From the NCBI GenBank assembly GCA_020226215.1, contig CM035231.1, forward strand, positions 47,148,876 to 47,212,875: a stretch of 64,000 bases of DNA, in the 5' to 3' direction. A program made the position numbers and the translations under genes. The notes below the pieces were generated by a model. It ran no database searches, had not been told where the DNA came from, and was given only the letters and a program-made list of their open reading frames with translations. Source of the DNA: Sindora glabra (lineage: Eukaryota; Streptophyta; Magnoliopsida; Fabales; Fabaceae). Positions 24,055 to 36,156 of this stretch are shown in pieces. The first letter of the stretch is position 1, and each line of letters opens with the position of its first letter.

Positions 24055-25467
24055 TTTTTCTTTTTTTGACTGTACTAATATACACAATTAAGTTCACTTA
24101 GTGTAATTATGGTTTCACTTATTTTAACAGAAAATATCTTCTATAAGAATATAGTTGTAAAATATTAAGATAGTGAAATATGACTTAAATATTCAATGTA
24201 AAATGTAAGGTTTGGTAGAAAATAACTTTTTTTTTTCAAAGAGGAAATTATTTTCTTTCACAACTATACTTTTAGGTATTATATTTTTTAATCACAAAAT
24301 ATAAAAGCACATAATACTCTTTTTTTATATATAAGGAAATATATTTTTTCTATTAAAAACATGTTTTGAGAAAATAACAGACTTAAGAATATCTCTTAAG
24401 TACATGCCATTATATTATCCCCTTCCGTTTGGCTTTAAAATGCGTACTTCCAATGATTGAGGTGGTTGATCTAACCGTGTAAAATTATTACTTTATTTTG
24501 AATAATATAAGTCCAATTTAAAAGGATGCCAACCTAATAAATGAATAGAAATAATAAATTTAAGTGATAATAAGAGTGAATAATTCATTAAATATTTATA
24601 TATATAAATTAAAAGGATTTAAATTTGTTCTATTAATAATATAAAATATTTTATATTATTAATGAATGAAAAGAAGATATATCAATAAAAAATAATAATT
24701 AAAATTTTTTAATAATAAGATTTTTTTAAATCTTTTATTGATATGACAATACTTGAATATATATGATAGTTTAAAACTAATTAATATTAATAATAAATTA
24801 AATTGAAATTGAAATCAAAATCAATAAAATTTAATAATAATTTCCAGCCGGATTTTTATTGCTAATCTCAACATATCATTAATGCCTATTCAGTAGGATT
24901 AGAAACCTCTCCTACTTATCAATTAACTTTCAAAAAACATAAACTTTTTATTTATTCTACGTAATATTATGCAAATAAGATATTTGACATAATAAGCTTT
25001 TGATACGCTTATATGATAAATGTCCCGTAGTTGTATCTATCCACTCAAAACTTGTTTTCTTGCTTTCACCCCAAAAAAAATTTAAAAAATAAAAAATAAA
25101 AACTTGTTTCCTTGAAAGCATAGAGACACCCGTCAGTCCTAGAACGCTGCATGCGCTCCAGGGAAACCAATTGCGCTCCGACATTTGGAAAAGATTCGTT
25201 GGCCACGACAGAATGCACTTTGGTCACTGTTAAATAACTATGTTTAATAGTAATATGCTGCTATGGGAACGAGGAATATTGATGCAAGATGTTCTCTTGA
25301 AAAATCATACAATTTCCTAAGATTTGTCACTTCCCAACATTGATCATTTCTATTGGTTTACGTTTCCTAAATTTTCGCCCTTGATTTCTTCTGTCCAGAC
25401 ACCGCGAGGACTTTGATTTTGTTGGAGGCTGGAGCACCCACATGCCAGTATTGTAATTTATGCTCAA
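24055..25467. other. Intergenic, nothing firmly recognised
   Basis: AT-rich to about 24840, then somewhat less AT-rich (25010-25450). The latter part has a short open minus-strand frame (24957-25184, 75 codons) that shows no family motif. It may be an old gene flank; I assign nothing. Confidence 0.35.
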
Positions 25468-26360
25468 TTTGTTTGGACTGGAATAATGAATGGAGATGAG
25501 AAGAAAAAAGTTATATCATATATAATTTTCTTTTAAGTTTTAATTAATTAAAGAGAGGAAGAAGTTTGAGGTTTATGATTAATCTTCTAAAATTATCATT
25601 TCACATTTCTTATTATTTATTAATTTGTGTGTCTCCAATTTGGAGATTTTTATGAGGTTTTTTAATATTTAAATAATGAAAAGATAAGTTATAATCTAAT
25701 AATTTATCTTCTTCTTCTTCTTCTTTTTTGTACCCCATTTTCTTTTGTTGTCTTTCCTTTCTTTCACTTTCTAACTTCCAATCATATCATTATTAATAAT
25801 ATATTTATATGATTAATAATATATTTGGAAGTTAGAAAGGAAATAAAAAAAGATAATGTAAAAGAACAGAAAAAAAAAAGAGAAAAGGAGGATGAAAGGT
25901 TAATTTTAACTGAAAGCATATTTTATAAAAATAAAATTATGTAATATTAAAATGACAAAAAATCTTTTACAGAAGAAGGTTTTTTTTCTACTATATGTTA
26001 TGTTACTAGGTGTCATTTTTATTTTTGGGTTAGAAGGTATCATAATTTTTTAATAAAAAATATATATGTAATATATTACTCTTTCATTTATATACAAGCA
26101 AATAAATTTTTTTATAAAAGAAAAATCTTTCAACAAGTTAAATGGTGCTGTAAAGTACACTTCTCTTTTTCTTGTTTGAATATATAGAAAATATTTTAAA
26201 TTGTAAAAATGTAAAATAGTAAATGACGAAGGAATTTAAAGATTTTGAAGGATTAATCATACGTTAATCTCCCATTTCTTTCTCTACTAAATCAAAATTC
26301 TCACACAAGGGGAAGATTTAGAATAACTTTCCCTCGATCCTCCTGATCTATCCAAACATA
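25468..26360. mobile_element. Possible MITE or inverted-repeat element with internal hairpin
   Basis: The outer ends are tentatively inverted: gtttggactgga near 25470 against the reverse complement of tcctgatctatccaaac near 26340. Inside, 25767-25838 is a near-perfect hairpin: ctttctaacttccaa pairs with ttggaagttagaaag, and the AT-rich loop is itself largely complementary. The outer ends are weakly supported; the hairpin is clear. Confidence 0.35.
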
Positions 26361-27530
26361 CTAATAAGAACAACAAGAGTTAAACCATTATCTTCATGTT
26401 ATATATGTGATTGATCGGCATACACAAATATCATAGACTTTATTGTAGAAATATTGAATTTATCATATATAGAATATCTATATTTATATCTTTTCAATAT
26501 TGGCAGAGGGAATATTTGGATTTAAAATATTAAACATATTACTCAAACTATCACTAGTAAGTATCATTTAATGACTTCATCCGTATCTTTTCAATATAAT
26601 AAAAACATAATCAAAGAGAGAATCTATATTCACGTGAATAATGTGTGCAAATGAATGGCATTTTTCTAATTCAACCTAAACCTTGATTCCTTGAATACAG
26701 ATTGGAGTGAACAGTTTTTTGAACTGTGAGCAAGAATTACTAGCAACCCCAGTTGCCTTTTTAATTTACTTTTTGGCACATGTACGAAACCTAAATTTTC
26801 TAATTGATCTCAAGCTCCCTAGGTCATGTTTGGAAAGATGGCCTGGTAAAACGAGTCTAAAGGTACATATAACTCTATTTCGTTTGTTCTACTTTGCTCT
26901 TTTGGGGCATTTGTTGATCTTCTAATCTACTATATAGAGTTGTAGAGTTGTTGTGCCGTTGAATGTGGCCCCAAATTAAAACCCTACGAATTAGTTGTCA
27001 TTTAGTGAAAAAATTCTTAACCCTAGCATGAACTTACACGAATAAATCACCTCTGTCCAACAAATATATAGCAAGCTACTAACTAGGTCAAGACTTCTTC
27101 ATCAACTTTAATTTTTTTTCCGATCTAGGAAACCCAAGTCTTTGGCCTAATAACTAGTCGGTAATTAAAATCTACAATAACATGAAAAAGGGTACTACCA
27201 GTAGTAGGCTTGAAAATTCGGTGGGTAGAAATAGTTAAAAAATCCTAAACCAACTAATTGTCTAAAATTGCACGTTATAAAATTAAACTTACAACTACTT
27301 GCAAAAATTATATTACCTTTTTGGACCCACATTTTGCGGGTACCAACAGGTATCATTGAGTATGGATAGATATAAGATATTTTAAATAGAAATACCCTAC
27401 ATATCAACTATTTTACAAACTAATTCACTACTTACTTTTCGTATATAATATTATCATAAAAAAATCTAAATTTATGCAAAATATTATTGTTTCCATCCGC
27501 AAAATTAACACACAAAAAAATAGCAAGCAT
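26361..27530. other. Intergenic, nothing recognised
   Basis: Short open frames at 26707-26925 (plus) and 27195-27407 (minus) have no recognisable motif and no supporting context. Confidence 0.35.
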
Positions 27531-27930
27531 TCTTTTATTAAATGGAATTAGTTATACATAAATCATTATTATACTCTGTTAAAACAATTAATGGAGTAAA
27601 ATTGAAATTGAAATAAGATATAAATGGAAATGCAATCTATTTCAAAAACTAACATTACTAATTTTTGTTTTAGTTTGTATAGATGAAATGAATAAATGAA
27701 TTTAGTATGAAGTTAAATTAACACAAAATTAGATGGAATTAGCTATACATAATTCACTATTGTACTTTGTTAAAGAAATTAATAGAGTTAAAATTAAAAT
27801 TAAAATAAGATATAAATAAAAATGCAATCAATTTCAAAGACTAACATTGTTAGTTTTTGTTTTAGTTTATATAGATGAAATGAATAAATAAACCTAGTGC
27901 GTCATCGAATCCTTAGGTAAATGAATTGGC
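27531..27930 (+). repeat. Degenerate tandem duplication, about 190-bp unit
   Basis: The block starting aaatggaattagttatacat (about 27540) recurs as agatggaattagctatacat (about 27730). Both are followed by related sequence through tagatgaaatgaataaat. A partial third start (aaatgaattggctatatata) is at about 27917. Confidence 0.6.
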
Positions 27931-28007
27931 TATATATAGATCATTAAGATTGGGTTGCTTTCTACGAATGAAGTGGAGGACAAAATGTTAGGTTGTGTTT
28001 TTAACAA

Positions 28008-28579
28008 GGTTTAAAAATGGGACCGGACGGACTGATTGAACCGGAAAAATCGTGAATCGATCACCTGGTCAGTCTGGTTAACCCTTAAGACTAGTCTTGA
28101 AAAAACTAGTGAACTGGTGATAAACCAGTCAAACCGGATGAACCTATCACGATTTTCATGGTTTGATTGGTTTTTAACTAAAAAATATTATTGTTTAAAT
28201 ATTTACAAAATAATATTATTTTTATTTGATATTGCATATATATTCAAAGTTTAAAGTTTCAAATGGTAAAAAAATATTTTCAATATATAAATGAAAGTCA
28301 CATAACTAAAAATTGAGTTCAATATTAATTTTTTGTGATAATTTAAATTATGAACTTATGAAAACTTAAAATTTTTTTAAATATTTTCATATTATATATA
28401 TATAAATTTAACTTTATAATAATTTAATTATTTTTAACTATATATGTATATATTAAAACTTTTAATTTATATTTTATATTATAATTCTGGTTCAACCTCA
28501 GTTTGATCTCGGTTGAACTATTAAACCTTGAACCACTCTCATTTCTGATTCAATGATCAGTTTGATTTTTAAAATATTA
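28008..28579. mobile_element. MITE-like inverted-repeat element with ccggt/ggttcaa ends
   Basis: The left end ggtttaaaaatgggaccgg..actgattgaaccgg is roughly complementary to the right end (gatcagtttgatttttaaaat and ggttcaacctcagtttgatc). The middle is AT-rich and noncoding. The composition and ends fit a common class of plant MITEs; the superfamily was not determined. Confidence 0.5.
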
Positions 28580-30025
28580 GTTTTTAATGTTTGTCATTTT
28601 TGTTTAATGAGTGATGATAAGTAAAAAGTTAGTAAATTTTTTTGGCAACCAATGCCTAAAACGACATTTTCCTTTGAATATTAGTGGGCGAGTTGTAATT
28701 AGTATTGGATAATAAATTCTAACCCACACCCACCCGCATAATTAAAACTTTTTTTTTTAAATTTCGTCCGCTTTTACCCATTATAATATCTAATCTGGCT
28801 TAAGCTGTATAACTTTGTATTTTGATGGGTGATTTATAACGGTTTGACCCAAAACTTCTGGCCCTAACCAACAACAACACAAAAATCTCAATCTTTTATT
28901 TTTGTCGATTCCACTTTTTTTTTTTTTTGTGGAGGGTCAAATTTTATGGTATTCATAATATTATTTCCTTAGTGCAAGCATTTACCTAATTAATCAAATA
29001 CTTATTTTAACTTATAATATAATATTAAAAAAACCTAAAAAATTATCAATTTGTTCGGTGACAACGATAAACGCTTTAACTAGAACAACTGTACGAATAA
29101 AATAGAAAAAGGAGAGGAAAGTGTAATTAATCAAAGATCTTAATTGATTTAGTATTCATGCATCGGTTAGACAGACCTTATAAGCTTAAACATAGCTTTT
29201 CCAGCTGGTTCACAAAATGAAAATTTGCGGGAAAAATCAAGGAAAATTGTGAAGTTGTACAGAAGAAAATTTTAGCCATTTCCTACATTCTTCCTTACGA
29301 AACAACTCGGATCAAACTAAACATGATCGTGATCTACAAACCACATGTTTTATTTCTTTCCTGTGAATCTTTTGTTAGAAACGAAAATCCCTTCAACCTC
29401 TCATTATCCTTTAATCGAGGATCCATAGTAAGATCAAAGTGTAGCAGATAACACTCAATATGCATGCTAAAGATAATTAGCATCAAAATGATCGATGAAC
29501 GGGGATTTAAAGCAAGGAGGATGGTTCTAATAATTAAATTGAGGATACAATCAGTAGAATTTAGAACAAATGCAGAAATATGCAGTTGTTAAAGAAAAAT
29601 TGTGAAAATTTCTGGTTAAAATATTTCAAGATAACAAAAATATTACAGCTGGAGAGGACAATTAAAAATCATAACTGATAATAGAAAAAAATGGACATGC
29701 GCCAACGAATTCTCACATCCTACATATGAAAAAACCACTGAATTCTGCAGAAGAAATGGGCTTAAAATCTCATTAATTTCTTCCATATACACGAGGTAGG
29801 ACAATAAAATCAGACATGCAAGCCATCAATATATCTATGAAGAAAAGATACAAATTAGACAACTAATTTTGTTTAAGAATACTAAATCAAGTGAATCTAA
29901 TTAGAAGCCAGAAGATCAATATTACATAATGTATAATCCTCAAAACCTCAAAAATGGCCGTGATAGAGCCACCATTCCTTTTAACACAAATCTGAATTAC
30001 TTCATACCTCTAATATTCATTTTAC
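28580..30025. other. Intergenic, 3' flank of the NF-YB gene
   Basis: No gene was recognised. The part nearest the NF-YB stop (about 29200-30025) is less AT-rich than its surroundings. It may hold the 3' UTR and, if the gene is spliced at the GTAAGT near its stop, a further exon. No confident polyadenylation site can be given. Confidence 0.35.
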
Positions 30026-30406
30026 TTACTTCATTAACATTCTCTTCGGGGCTATTACCTCCATCTTGGCTTGCTCTAATTCTCTATATCTGTGCAAATA
30101 CCTTCTCAGGGGCTCAGCATAGTCATCAAACCCTAGGGTTCCCAAAGCCCAGCAGATGTCATCGCCGTTCACAGTCTTCCGCCGCTCCTTCCGGCACTTC
30201 TCCGACGCCTCTCCGGTGACGAAGCTTATGAACTCCGACACGCATTCCTGCATCGTCTCCTTCGCCTCCTTCGAGATTTTCGCGTTCTGCGGCAGGACTT
30301 GCTTCATGATCCGACCAACATTTGCTATTGGCAACAGCCTGTCTTGTTCTTTGATGCCGCCATTGATGTCATTCGAGGTGGAACTGCCTCCGATGTTATC
30401 CACCAT
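30026..30406 (-). CDS. NF-YB5: NF-YB5-like nuclear transcription factor Y subunit B
   Basis: A 126-residue histone-fold protein. With NF-YC and NF-YA it forms the trimer that binds CCAAT boxes in promoters, acting in the nucleus. The core spans residues 21-111: it begins DRLLPIANVGRIMKQ (22-36) and continues through NAKISKEAKETMQECVSEFI (41-60), VTGEASEKC, RKTVNGDDICWAL (76-88), and LHRYRELE (104-111). Residue 46 is lysine in KISKEAK, the non-LEC1 state (LEC1-type proteins have aspartate there). The short N-terminus and GFDDYAEPLRRYLHRYRE point to the NF-YB5/NF-YB4 side of the family. The ATG at 30406 is the first in frame and gives the usual start before the core. The tail after the core is only 15 residues, and its end overlaps a strong GTAAGT donor-like site, so the true C-terminus may be spliced. 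It stands alone among transposons. Confidence 0.93.
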   Translation of the reverse strand: MVDNIGGSSTSNDINGGIKEQDRLLPIANVGRIMKQVLPQNAKISKEAKETMQECVSEFISFVTGEASEKCRKERRKTVNGDDICWALGTLGFDDYAEPLRRYLHRYRELEQAKMEVIAPKRMLMK

Positions 30407-30490
30407 TTTTTTCCCAGTTCTCTAGAAGCAAAGTACTCTCTGTAGATTTGAAAATAGAATTGGTGTGCATTCTAGGTCGGATCACACTCT

Positions 30491-30500
30491 CTTATATGTA
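30491..30500 (-). promoter_or_regulatory. Candidate TATA box of the NF-YB gene
   Basis: Read on the minus strand: ctctacatataagagag, about 90 bases before the start codon. Between it and the ATG the leader is free of in-frame obstacles. The placement fits a plant core promoter with a leader of roughly 50-60 bases, but no experiment supports it. Confidence 0.4.
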
Positions 30501-31610
30501 GAGGGACAATCTGTCTATTTTATTCTCAAAGTAGAAATAAAAAAAAAAAAATAGGGATTGTCGATCAGAGCAAGTACAATTTGAGACCAATATATAAATG
30601 TTTAGCCTTTTGTCATAGGAATTTAGTAGTTTTAGACTGATGTCTAAAAATTTTAAAATTGTATATAACTCATAAATTTACCACATTTATCTGTCTCAAA
30701 ATGAAAGTTCGGATTCTATAATTGAGGATGTAAATATATATTTGACTCTCCTTGAAGTGAAAAAAAAAAAAAAATCGTTTACTAGAAGGAGATAATTTTC
30801 TCATAACACAAGCATTTTATTTTATTTCTTAATGTCTTTTGAATTGTCGATCGGGCCGGGGCAATCCTGCACAAGCAATGACAACTAACAATAAGTGATA
30901 GAAATGATTTATCCAGTACACTTCAATGCTTGAATTAATGTCTCAAATACTTAAGGTATTGATAATGAACATAGTTGCCATAAAAGGAATTTAACTTCAA
31001 TTTTATTCACAGGTGAGAGCTTGACATCTGGTCTAAATTTAATGCTAATGATTACGTTACTGGCAGACATCTCGGCCGAAAGGTGATGAGCTGACCACCA
31101 GGCTCAATTGATTCTTGATCTTTTGACATGAATTCGATCTTGCACGAATTTGAGCTCATTATGAAATGAGCTGGTTGAAGTGTGGGTCATCGTAACTTTC
31201 AAGGTTGTATCATTTTTATACTAAGAGTGGGATGTACAAATAATGACAGTTAATTGGAGTGGTTAAAAATTAAATCCCTTTAAGTAAACAATTTAAATTC
31301 GATTTTATGAAAAAAAATTATCATTAAAAGAATTTTTGTCTCAAGTCGGGAGTTTAATGTAAGTTATCGAATATCAAATGTTCTCGGACAAAAAAGAAGA
31401 AAAAAAGAGAGAATGAGATATATAAATACAATATCTAGGTAATTATATATTCTTTTACAAGAAAAAATTATTCCATTAAAAAATATGATACTATTTTGTG
31501 GAGGCACAGAGACACATGAAAATTGTGACATTTCATTTTTCATTGTGAAAAAATTTCTACTACTATTACAATATTGAGAATTTTGGAACCACTGTTTATT
31601 GTATTTTAAT
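30501..31610. other. NF-YB upstream flank and intergenic DNA
   Basis: No gene recognised. Poly-A runs lie at about 30540 and 30760. Otherwise this is mixed-composition sequence without repeats that I could pair. Confidence 0.35.
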
Positions 31611-31613
31611 ATT

Positions 31614-31960
31614 TTAGAAAATTAGTTGTTTAATTTTAATATTCACTGTATACAGTGTTTGAAATACTTGATTCGTCAAAATTCGGTTTGAGATCATTTC
31701 AATAGTATTGGGAGTAACAAGGCTTAAAATTTTTTCTGTATATTGGCCAATAAGACATTTGAACGATGCCGACCTGGTCGCCTCGAATGGTGGGGTCTGA
31801 TGCTGCACCTCCATCCATTGGACTGCACATTCATGTCTTTGCAAGGTTCGGACAAAGTCCGACCCCATTTACTATATCTATTCCGTTGGAATATTGAAAG
31901 TACTATAAATGGATGCTGAGAAGGCTTTTGGGACGACAATTCAACAGGATTTATCTTCAT
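31614..31960 (-). other. Coding-like open stretch, unassigned
   Basis: Two overlapping minus-strand frames (84 and 78 codons) are open in a locally GC-richer stretch (31740-31940). Neither shows a motif I recognise. It may be a gene fragment carried by a transposon, or chance. I do not call it a gene. Confidence 0.2.
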
Positions 31961-32060
31961 GGCTCAAGACTTTATAATTAATAATTAATTAAATAATAAT
32001 TTCTAAAATCATAATTATCTATTATTTTATTTTTTAAAGTGTATTGTACATGTCATAAGT

Positions 32061-32354
32061 AATGATTATTATCTTCTAAATTTCATATCGAGTATTACTA
32101 ATTTTGATCCTTATTTTTGTTATAAATATTTATCTTTCCTTTCACTCATAACATTAAAATAAATAGCAAAAAGAAAGAATATAACAAAAGATTAAGCATG
32201 TGTTTGATATTTTAATGCGATATTTAACATTATAAATGAATATATGACCAAATAAATATAACAAAAATGAAAAATTAATACTATTAATTAAAATTTTGAG
32301 ACATATATTACTCACTGTCTTTATAGGTGATGATGGATTAATTGTTATATTCCA
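32061..32354. mobile_element. MITE-like element, copy 3 of 3 (left end decayed)
   Basis: It matches 15596-15966 and 23696-24054 through ttgttataaatatttatc.ttcctttcact, acattaaaataaatagcaaa, tttaacattataaatgaata and the right-hand ttttgagacatat..ctgtctttata. The left terminal part is poorly preserved. Confidence 0.5.
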
Positions 32355-32572
32355 TTGAAAGTAATGGGAGTTAAGAATGAGATAGCAACTACCCTAGAAA
32401 AGCTCTCTGGAGATATAGGTAATTAATTTACTAAGTGCTGGTGTACAAGGCATAAAATTATGATCTTACAAGTCCACTTCTTTGTATTTAATTAGTTCAC
32501 TAATGAGAGATCAAACTACCATGTTTAGTTTAGTGAAATAATTAATTATTTTGCTTAATTGTAGTGATTATA

Positions 32573-32725
32573 GGTGTGTTTGGATATATTTTTATTTTTG
32601 TATTTTTAAAAATTATTTTAAAAATTTATTTTTAAAAATAAATTTTAAAATAAATTGATAAATAAGTTCTTATACTTGTAAAAAAAATAAAAAATTATTT
32701 TTAAAAACTGAAAACAAACAAACCC
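32573..32725. mobile_element. Short MITE with gtgtttgg-type ends
   Basis: The left end ggtgtgtttggatatattt pairs with the right end, whose reverse complement begins agggtttgtttgttttc. The interior is almost purely A/T and nearly self-complementary (ttttaaaaattattttaaaa). About 150 bp, noncoding. Confidence 0.5.
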
Positions 32726-33036
32726 TGTATCATTGCAGTTTGCTTGTTTGGTGGATTGAATCAGACCCTAGCTCTGAAAAGGTAAAAGCAACTGCAAACT
32801 TGCTAAATTTAATTCTCAGTTAATCACATTTACGTCATCCGGTGCGACAGCACAGTAATATTTTCATATTAAAAAAAATACTAACCATAGTTTTATTGTT
32901 TGTCACTTTGATTTTTTTTTTATATATATAATCATCCGGTATCTGGACATCACATTGGTCACTAACTAATTCAAATTCAAGTCGGATAAAACCACATTGA
33001 GTGGCAAAGCTCTCTCTACCAAGTTTTACTTTAAAT

Positions 33037-33899
33037 TTTTTCAATTACTAAGTGGATAGATAAGAATTTAAATTCTGTCCACTGACAGTATATAAGAGTT
33101 TTACATTGTCAACCAATTACGTGATAATAAGTCATTAAATTATCTAACTGAGAAAATAATTAACTATTTCCTACAATTAAAATAATTAATTAATTAAATA
33201 AAAAAATCTGACTTGAAAAAAAGATTTAGGGTTCTGATATCATGTCGTCTCATACATCTGTTTGTGGTTTAGTTTTTTATATCTCAGTTTTGCACTTTTA
33301 GGTTTTCGCCACTATTTTATTGGTTTCTACTATCTAAGGTATTGACTGAATGAATTTGGCTGAGAGTTAAGGGGTTTGGTTTGGTGAATCATGATTGATT
33401 GTGTGCTCCTGGAGTAGTAATTCCAAATTTACAATGTAAATTAGGATGTAAAACTTGTCTTCGAGCATTTATTGTGGTCTAAAACCAACACCACTATGTT
33501 TATGTGATGTAGAATCTGTAATTTAAAATTATTAATGATAGTGTCCCCTTTTTTTTATTTAAATGGCTATAACCAATAATGAATTATTACTATGATCAAA
33601 TCAATATCCTTATCTCAATCAAGGCAGTCATTACCTCAATTAATGAATTCATTTGACTTGCAATGTTGTATCTTCAATGAAGTATAAGAAGAAATTGAAA
33701 AACTATTTTCCTGTTAAGTTAAATTTTTTGTTTTTATTTAATTAATTATTTTAATTTGCAAAAAAATAATTAATTATTTTCTCAATTAGATAATTTAATG
33801 ACTTGTTATCACGTAATTAATTGATAGTGTAAAACTCCTATACACTATCGGTGGATAGAATTTAAACTCGAATTTTTTTCAATTACTAAGTGGATGGAT
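33037..33899. mobile_element. Foldback element with arms of roughly 150-170 bp
   Basis: The left arm (about 33064-33235) and right arm (about 33700-33870) are inverted copies. Shared blocks, read in one sense, are gaatttaaattct.tccac, agttttaca.t.tcaa, aattacgtgataa.aagtca and ttaaattatctaa. The arms are themselves flanked by a direct repeat tttttcaattactaagtgga (33037 and 33875). The middle (33236-33700) is noncoding. Its transcript could form a long hairpin. Confidence 0.65.
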
Positions 33900-34870
33900 G
33901 ATTACTCAAAAAATTAAAATATTAATGAATTTTTTATTTTTTTTATAAATATCATCTCCAAATTTCAAATCTCAATGAGTAGGTAAAATTCACATAAAAT
34001 TAGTATGCTTTTCTCTAAATTAATATTTTATTATTTTTTAATTTGATTTCTTTAATTATAACTACATGTAAAGTTTAATTTAACTATTTGAGTTAAACAT
34101 TCCTGGTTCTAATTTTTAATTAAACCCTAATTAATAATTTGTTTGAAAGATGAAGAACAGAGAGAACCAAAAGAAGATACAGCATAATAGTCAATACTAC
34201 TAAAATTTAAAATACAATTGCGGTTGAGGCCAGTTGTATAGTTTAAAATTTTAAAACGATGCGAAAAATATCGGTCAGCGAAATTTGAAATTCATTCCTA
34301 TGTATTTTATTAGATATAGGATTAATTTTTGTTTAAGGTGAAAATGATAAATGATAAACCTCACTTAATAAAAATATTTTTCAGTATATCAGACTTGAAA
34401 TGCTTTAAAATTTGACTTATCTACACTAAACCAATAATTGGTAATCAATGACAAATTTTGATATAAAGTTTTAAGTGATCAATGATTAATAAATTTAGCT
34501 ACCAAATGTTTTATGTAAATTATTTTTTAAAATTTTTATATAATTATATAATATTGATACATAATTATAAAAATTTTGAAGATAGGTCACGGCTCCCCTG
34601 AGAGCTTCGCCGCTGATCCTGCATCATATAATATCATCTACAATTTAAATTTGCAATTGCTCGCGAATATATCAGAAATCCTCTTATAAGAAATATTAAA
34701 TTTAGTTTAGTTTGTGCAAATATCATTACTATTTTTTTAATTTAAAATATAGTTAAATCACTAAATATATATATAAATTTAAGAATTAAACTTTGAACTA
34801 ACAAAAGATATAAAATTTTTAAAAAATATCAAATATCAATTAAATTAAATACTTTCAATAATTATATTAT
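33900..34870. other. Intergenic, nothing firmly recognised
   Basis: AT-rich with a small GC-rich patch (about 34585-34620, cggctcccctgagagcttcg). No repeat partner or ORF was recognised. Confidence 0.3.
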
Positions 34871-34879
34871 TATTTTATA

Positions 34880-35065
34880 TCAGTATTTTTATGACTCTGA
34901 ATTGGAATTTCGGAGCCGTACAATGATTTGAGAGCAAAAGCCAAATGACCCCAACTACCAATGTTGTTGGGATATTCCACTTCAGTTGCAGACTTGCACG
35001 TTGAAAATTCAGGATCAAATGAAGGACAGCATATCGGGCAATTCTGCTTCTGTTGGTTTCACAAA
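34880..35065 (-). pseudogene. Unassigned coding-like fragment with a CPIC motif
   Basis: The minus-strand frame from about 35060 to 34870 is free of stops and reads QKQNCPICCPSFDPEFSTC, then KSATEVEYPNNIGSWGHLAF and ALKSLYGSEIPIQSHKN. Codon composition and GC are unlike the AT-rich surroundings. I do not recognise the family. The stretch has no visible start and may be a single exon or a captured gene fragment. Confidence 0.3.
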
Positions 35066-35096
35066 TTAAAACATTTTCAATACTTATTTTAAACAC

Positions 35097-36156
35097 TAAT
35101 CAGACACAGCCACCCGTCCATCAGTTTTGAACTGTAAGAATATTTCGAGTTTTGGTGGTTTTGCAATGAATTATTTGCTCGTGACCATCCGGGAAATATT
35201 TTAAATTATCGTAACAATAAAATTTTAATATTATTTTTATTTATACTTTGATAAATAAATCAGTGAATATCATTTTTTTAAAAAGGATAATTGCATACGA
35301 GAATAAATATAAATTTTCATGTAAATAGTAAATTTCTATGAAAAGATTATTGATCATAAAGTAAAAATAATATCTTTATAAAAATAATAAAAAAACAAAA
35401 AAATTAATACCATAGTTGAGTATCACTTAAAACTTAAAAAGTGATTTTTTTCACCTTAAAAATATAAAAAATAATAATCCTAAAAATCTTGTTATAACAT
35501 AAGATTAGGATCGGATTAGAAATATTTTTTTTCCATTGTACAGAACAAATATATTGGTATGTCATGATAGAAGTATAAAATGAGTCACTGGCCCATGGGC
35601 TTTGTGAGTAATCTGCAAATGCAAGGCGATTCGATCCTGCTTCTTCTTAATCTAGTTTTTATTGCAAGCTTGATTGCAGGTCTCACAAGCTTATATAGGC
35701 TTTTTTATTTTTTAATAATTTTTTAAATATTTGAATATTTTAATCTAATTCAATTGTTAATTTAATGTATAATAATCTAATATAATTTTTGTAGATTTAT
35801 TTGACTAATTAATTATAAAAAATAAAAAATAATATAAACAATTATAATTTATAAAAAATATTTTTTTAATCTAAATTAATCTAATATTTCCTTAAATGTA
35901 CCATTCTTGATACTTAAAATTTAATTTTTGATTTTTATATATATTTTTAATGATTTAATTATTTTTACTTATAAAAAGAGATACATGCCACTTGCAAGCC
36001 CCCACAATCCTATTTAAAAATATCAATTTTAAATATAAATTTATACAAACAAGCCTGGTTGGACTTAAGCCCACACAAACCTGTCTCATATGGCCTGAGC
36101 AGCTTCATTTTAAATCCCCATGTCATGATACGAAAAAAAATAACATATTATATGTT
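35097..36156. other. AT-rich intergenic
   Basis: No gene recognised. At 35660-36110, blocks such as caagcttatataggc and acttaagcccacacaaacctg hint at an old repeat, but no partner was found in the window. Confidence 0.3.

Noticed and set aside
30156..30425. Plus-strand frames over the NF-YB gene (also 29929-30219)
   Set aside because: Antisense shadows of the NF-YB histone-fold coding sequence.
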